The notes under the pieces: generated by a model | The model's database searches: none | Seen by the model: only the letters and a program-made list of their open reading frames with translations | Told to the model about the DNA's origin: nothing | Origin: an uncultured bacterium | Lineage (GTDB): Bacteria > Planctomycetota > Planctomycetia > Pirellulales > UBA1268 | Reading direction: 5' to 3' | Assembly (NCBI GenBank): GCA_937959175.1 | Contig: CALGAS010000012.1 | Span: 1-9,255 of the forward strand | DNA length: 9,255 bases | Position numbers and translations under genes: made by a program | Shown: in pieces, positions 7,899 to 9,255 of the stretch | Layout of the letters: each line of letters begins with the position of its first letter | How positions within the stretch are numbered: the stretch's first letter is position 1

Positions 7899-7924
7899 AA
7901 AAAATCGTCGGGCCGCCGGCCACG
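7899..7924 (-). terminator. Possible intrinsic terminator between prmC and comEC
   Basis: Read on the minus strand, CGT-GGCC, loop GGC, GGCC, a 2-base bulge (CG) and ACG can fold into a bulged 7-bp stem. It is followed by A and then six T residues (7904-7899). It lies about 60 bases past the prmC stop and about 55 bases before the comEC GTG. The stem is short and bulged, so this is a tentative call. If real, it would separate comEC transcription from prfA-prmC. Confidence 0.33.
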
Positions 7925-7985
7925 GTGCAGTCGCCGAAGGCCCAGACCGCCGGAGATGGCGGGCTCGGCCGTGACGACCCCGACG

Positions 7986-8873
7986 TCAGCTGCCGCGTTC
8001 CGGCGAGCCTGTCCTGCGAGCCTGGAAGACGCGTGGCAGGCCCGCCAGATCGGCAAGCGTGGGGGCGAGTTCGAGCCCGGCGGTCTCCGCCAGGACCGCC
8101 TCGACATCGGCGGCCACCGCGGGGCCGGCCTCGAGAATCAGCCAGCCTCCCGGGGCCAGCCGCGTGCTGGCCTGGGCCGCCAGCCGGTCGATGAGTTCCA
8201 CGCCCCGCCGGCCGCCGACAAGGGCCAGCCGCGGCTCATGTTCCCGCACGTCCCCCGGAAGATCGGCAAACTCGTCCTCGCGGACGTAGGGCAGGTTGGC
8301 GACGATCACGTCCCAGGGTCCGGACACCGCGGGATCAGCGAGCAGGTCTCCCTGCGAGAACGCGATTCGCTCGGTCAGCCCATGGCGGGCGGCGTTCTCG
8401 CGGGCCACCGCCAACGCCTCGGCCGAGATATCGGTCGCCGCAACCTCCGCCTCCGGCAGATGCTTGGCGACCGCCACCGCGATCGCCCCGCTGCCGGTGC
8501 CGACATCGATGATCCGAGCCCGCCCGGCCGCCCGGCAGAGGTCGAGGGTTCGCACCACCAGGCCCTCTGTCTCGGGCCGCGGCACCAGCACGGCCGGTGA
8601 GACTGCCAGCGGGAGCGAGAAAAACTCCTTGCTGCCGACGAGATAGGCGACGGGCTCCCCCTGGCCGCGACGTCGCACGAGTTCCCGAAAGCGTGCCCGC
8701 TCATCCTCCGGAACGACCTCGGCGTAGGCCGTATAGAGGAGGATTCGCTGGCAGCCCCGGACGTGGGCCAGCAGGACCTCGGCGTCGAGGCGGGCCGACT
8801 CGCTGCCTCGCTCACCGAGCCAGCCGGTCGTCCAGGAGAGGAGCCGGCCCACGGTCCATTCGTCGTCGCTCAT
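7986..8873 (-). CDS. prmC: Peptide chain release factor N5-glutamine methyltransferase
   Basis: This 295-residue protein is close to the usual PrmC/HemK length of about 280. It methylates the glutamine of the GGQ motif in release factors RF1 and RF2, using S-adenosylmethionine. The N-terminal helical domain (about 1-80) leads to GEPVAYLVGSKEF (72-84) and VPRPETE (97-103), both typical of PrmC. The SAM-binding motif I is IDVGTGSGAIAVAVA (122-136), followed by the acidic D148 region (ATDIS). The catalytic NPPY motif appears as N193-L-P-Y196, with leucine for the first proline. The ATG overlaps the prfA stop as ATGA (8870-8873), and GGTGAG (minus strand, 8884-8879) serves as ribosome binding site five bases upstream. 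Enzyme and substrate are therefore probably translated from one message. Confidence 0.95.
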   Translation of the reverse strand: MSDDEWTVGRLLSWTTGWLGERGSESARLDAEVLLAHVRGCQRILLYTAYAEVVPEDERARFRELVRRRGQGEPVAYLVGSKEFFSLPLAVSPAVLVPRPETEGLVVRTLDLCRAAGRARIIDVGTGSGAIAVAVAKHLPEAEVAATDISAEALAVARENAARHGLTERIAFSQGDLLADPAVSGPWDVIVANLPYVREDEFADLPGDVREHEPRLALVGGRRGVELIDRLAAQASTRLAPGGWLILEAGPAVAADVEAVLAETAGLELAPTLADLAGLPRVFQARRTGSPERGS

Positions 8874-9253
8874 CGAGGCTCACCGGTCTGGCCCGGGGCC
8901 ATCGCCCGCCGACGGGCGTCCCGGGCATGCCGCTCGATGGCATCGACAACCAAGCCGAGCCGCCCGGCCATCACCTGGTCGAGGGTGAAGTTCTCGTTGA
9001 TCCGGTGGTCGGTGACACGGTTCTGCGGAAAGTTGTACGTCCTGATCCGCTGGCTGCGGTCGCCGGAACCGACCAGATCCTTCCGCTCGCTCGACCGCTT
9101 GGCGTGCTCGATCTGCCGCTCGTGCTCGTAGAGGCGGGTCTTGAGCACCCGGAGGGCCTTGGCCATGTTCTTGTGCTGGCACTTTTCGTCCTGGCACTGC
9201 ACCACAATCCCAGTGGCCATGTGGGTGGGCCGCACGGCAGAGGCGGTGTTGTT
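8870..9253 (-). CDS. prfA: Peptide chain release factor 1, C-terminal part (5' end outside window)
   Basis: The frame enters from the right edge as NNTASAVRPTHMATGIVVQCQD, the stretch that directly follows the GGQHVN loop in RF1. The split codon at the edge (xTC) is compatible with that valine. The catalytic GGQ itself is therefore just outside the window. The visible 127 residues carry the conserved CQHKNMAKALRVLKTRLYE helix region, then GSGDRSQRIRTYNFPQNRVTDHR, which is diagnostic of class I release factors. The tail NENFTLDQVMAGRLGLVVDAI corresponds to the RF1 C-terminus. RF1 reads UAA and UAG stop codons in the ribosome and triggers peptide release. The TGA stop (8872-8870) overlaps the start of prmC, whose product modifies this protein. 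RF1 is preferred over RF2 from the prmC neighbourhood and the sequence; the PxT/SPF anticodon loop is not visible. Confidence 0.95.
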   Translation of the reverse strand, partial: NNTASAVRPTHMATGIVVQCQDEKCQHKNMAKALRVLKTRLYEHERQIEHAKRSSERKDLVGSGDRSQRIRTYNFPQNRVTDHRINENFTLDQVMAGRLGLVVDAIERHARDARRRAMAPGQTGEPR

Positions 9254-9255
9254 GA

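Noticed and set aside
7793..8107. Minus-strand open frame of 104 codons spanning the prmC-comEC gap
   Set aside because: It overlaps the ends of both flanking genes in a different frame, lacks a ribosome binding site and shows no protein-like pattern.
1..9255. Search by eye for mobile elements, CRISPR repeats, defence or phage genes
   Set aside because: No transposase or integrase motifs, regularly spaced repeats or abrupt composition changes were seen. All real genes fit housekeeping or envelope functions.

Overview
The window is GC-rich chromosomal DNA, and its gene content fits a planctomycete, probably of the Pirellulales type. The evidence is threefold: a single-chain ResB-CcsA cytochrome c synthase with the tryptophan-rich signature WGRFWGWDPKEN, an acidic 'GLSLEG/GIDISG' protein tail of the kind seen in planctomycete helix-turn-helix membrane proteins, and a small lipoprotein resembling planctomycete-specific hypothetical proteins. 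This assignment comes from remembered family patterns. No rRNA or other taxonomic marker is present.

Plus strand, left half. Positions 3-524 hold the 3' end of a large acidic protein that ends in one transmembrane helix. A 197-base gap follows, with a small hairpin and a perfect TATAAT box at 659-664. Next is a two-gene unit: a predicted lipoprotein (722-1405), then, 14 bases after its stop and behind a strong ribosome binding site, a 1231-residue fused ResB-CcsA protein (1420-5115). The second gene is a System II cytochrome c synthase, which carries haem across the membrane and attaches it to apocytochromes. The lipoprotein is probably co-transcribed with it and may work in the same envelope process, but its function is unknown.

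Minus strand, right half. Reading leftwards from the right edge are the 3' end of prfA (release factor 1), prmC (the methyltransferase that modifies the GGQ glutamine of release factors) with a 4-base ATGA overlap, and after a 141-base gap a ComEC/Rec2 family DNA-uptake channel gene. prfA and prmC form a classic functional pair. The gap before comEC holds a possible terminator, so comEC may or may not belong to the same transcript. The 3' end of comEC runs 115 bases into the 3' end of ccsBA on the opposite strand.

I see no mobile element, CRISPR array, tRNA, rRNA or defence system. The coding regions are housekeeping and envelope genes, and no strong case can be made here for an undescribed system. 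The points most worth a second look are the lipoprotein linked to ccsBA, the long non-membrane insert inside the CcsA half, the tail-to-tail gene overlap, and the acidic membrane protein cut by the left edge.
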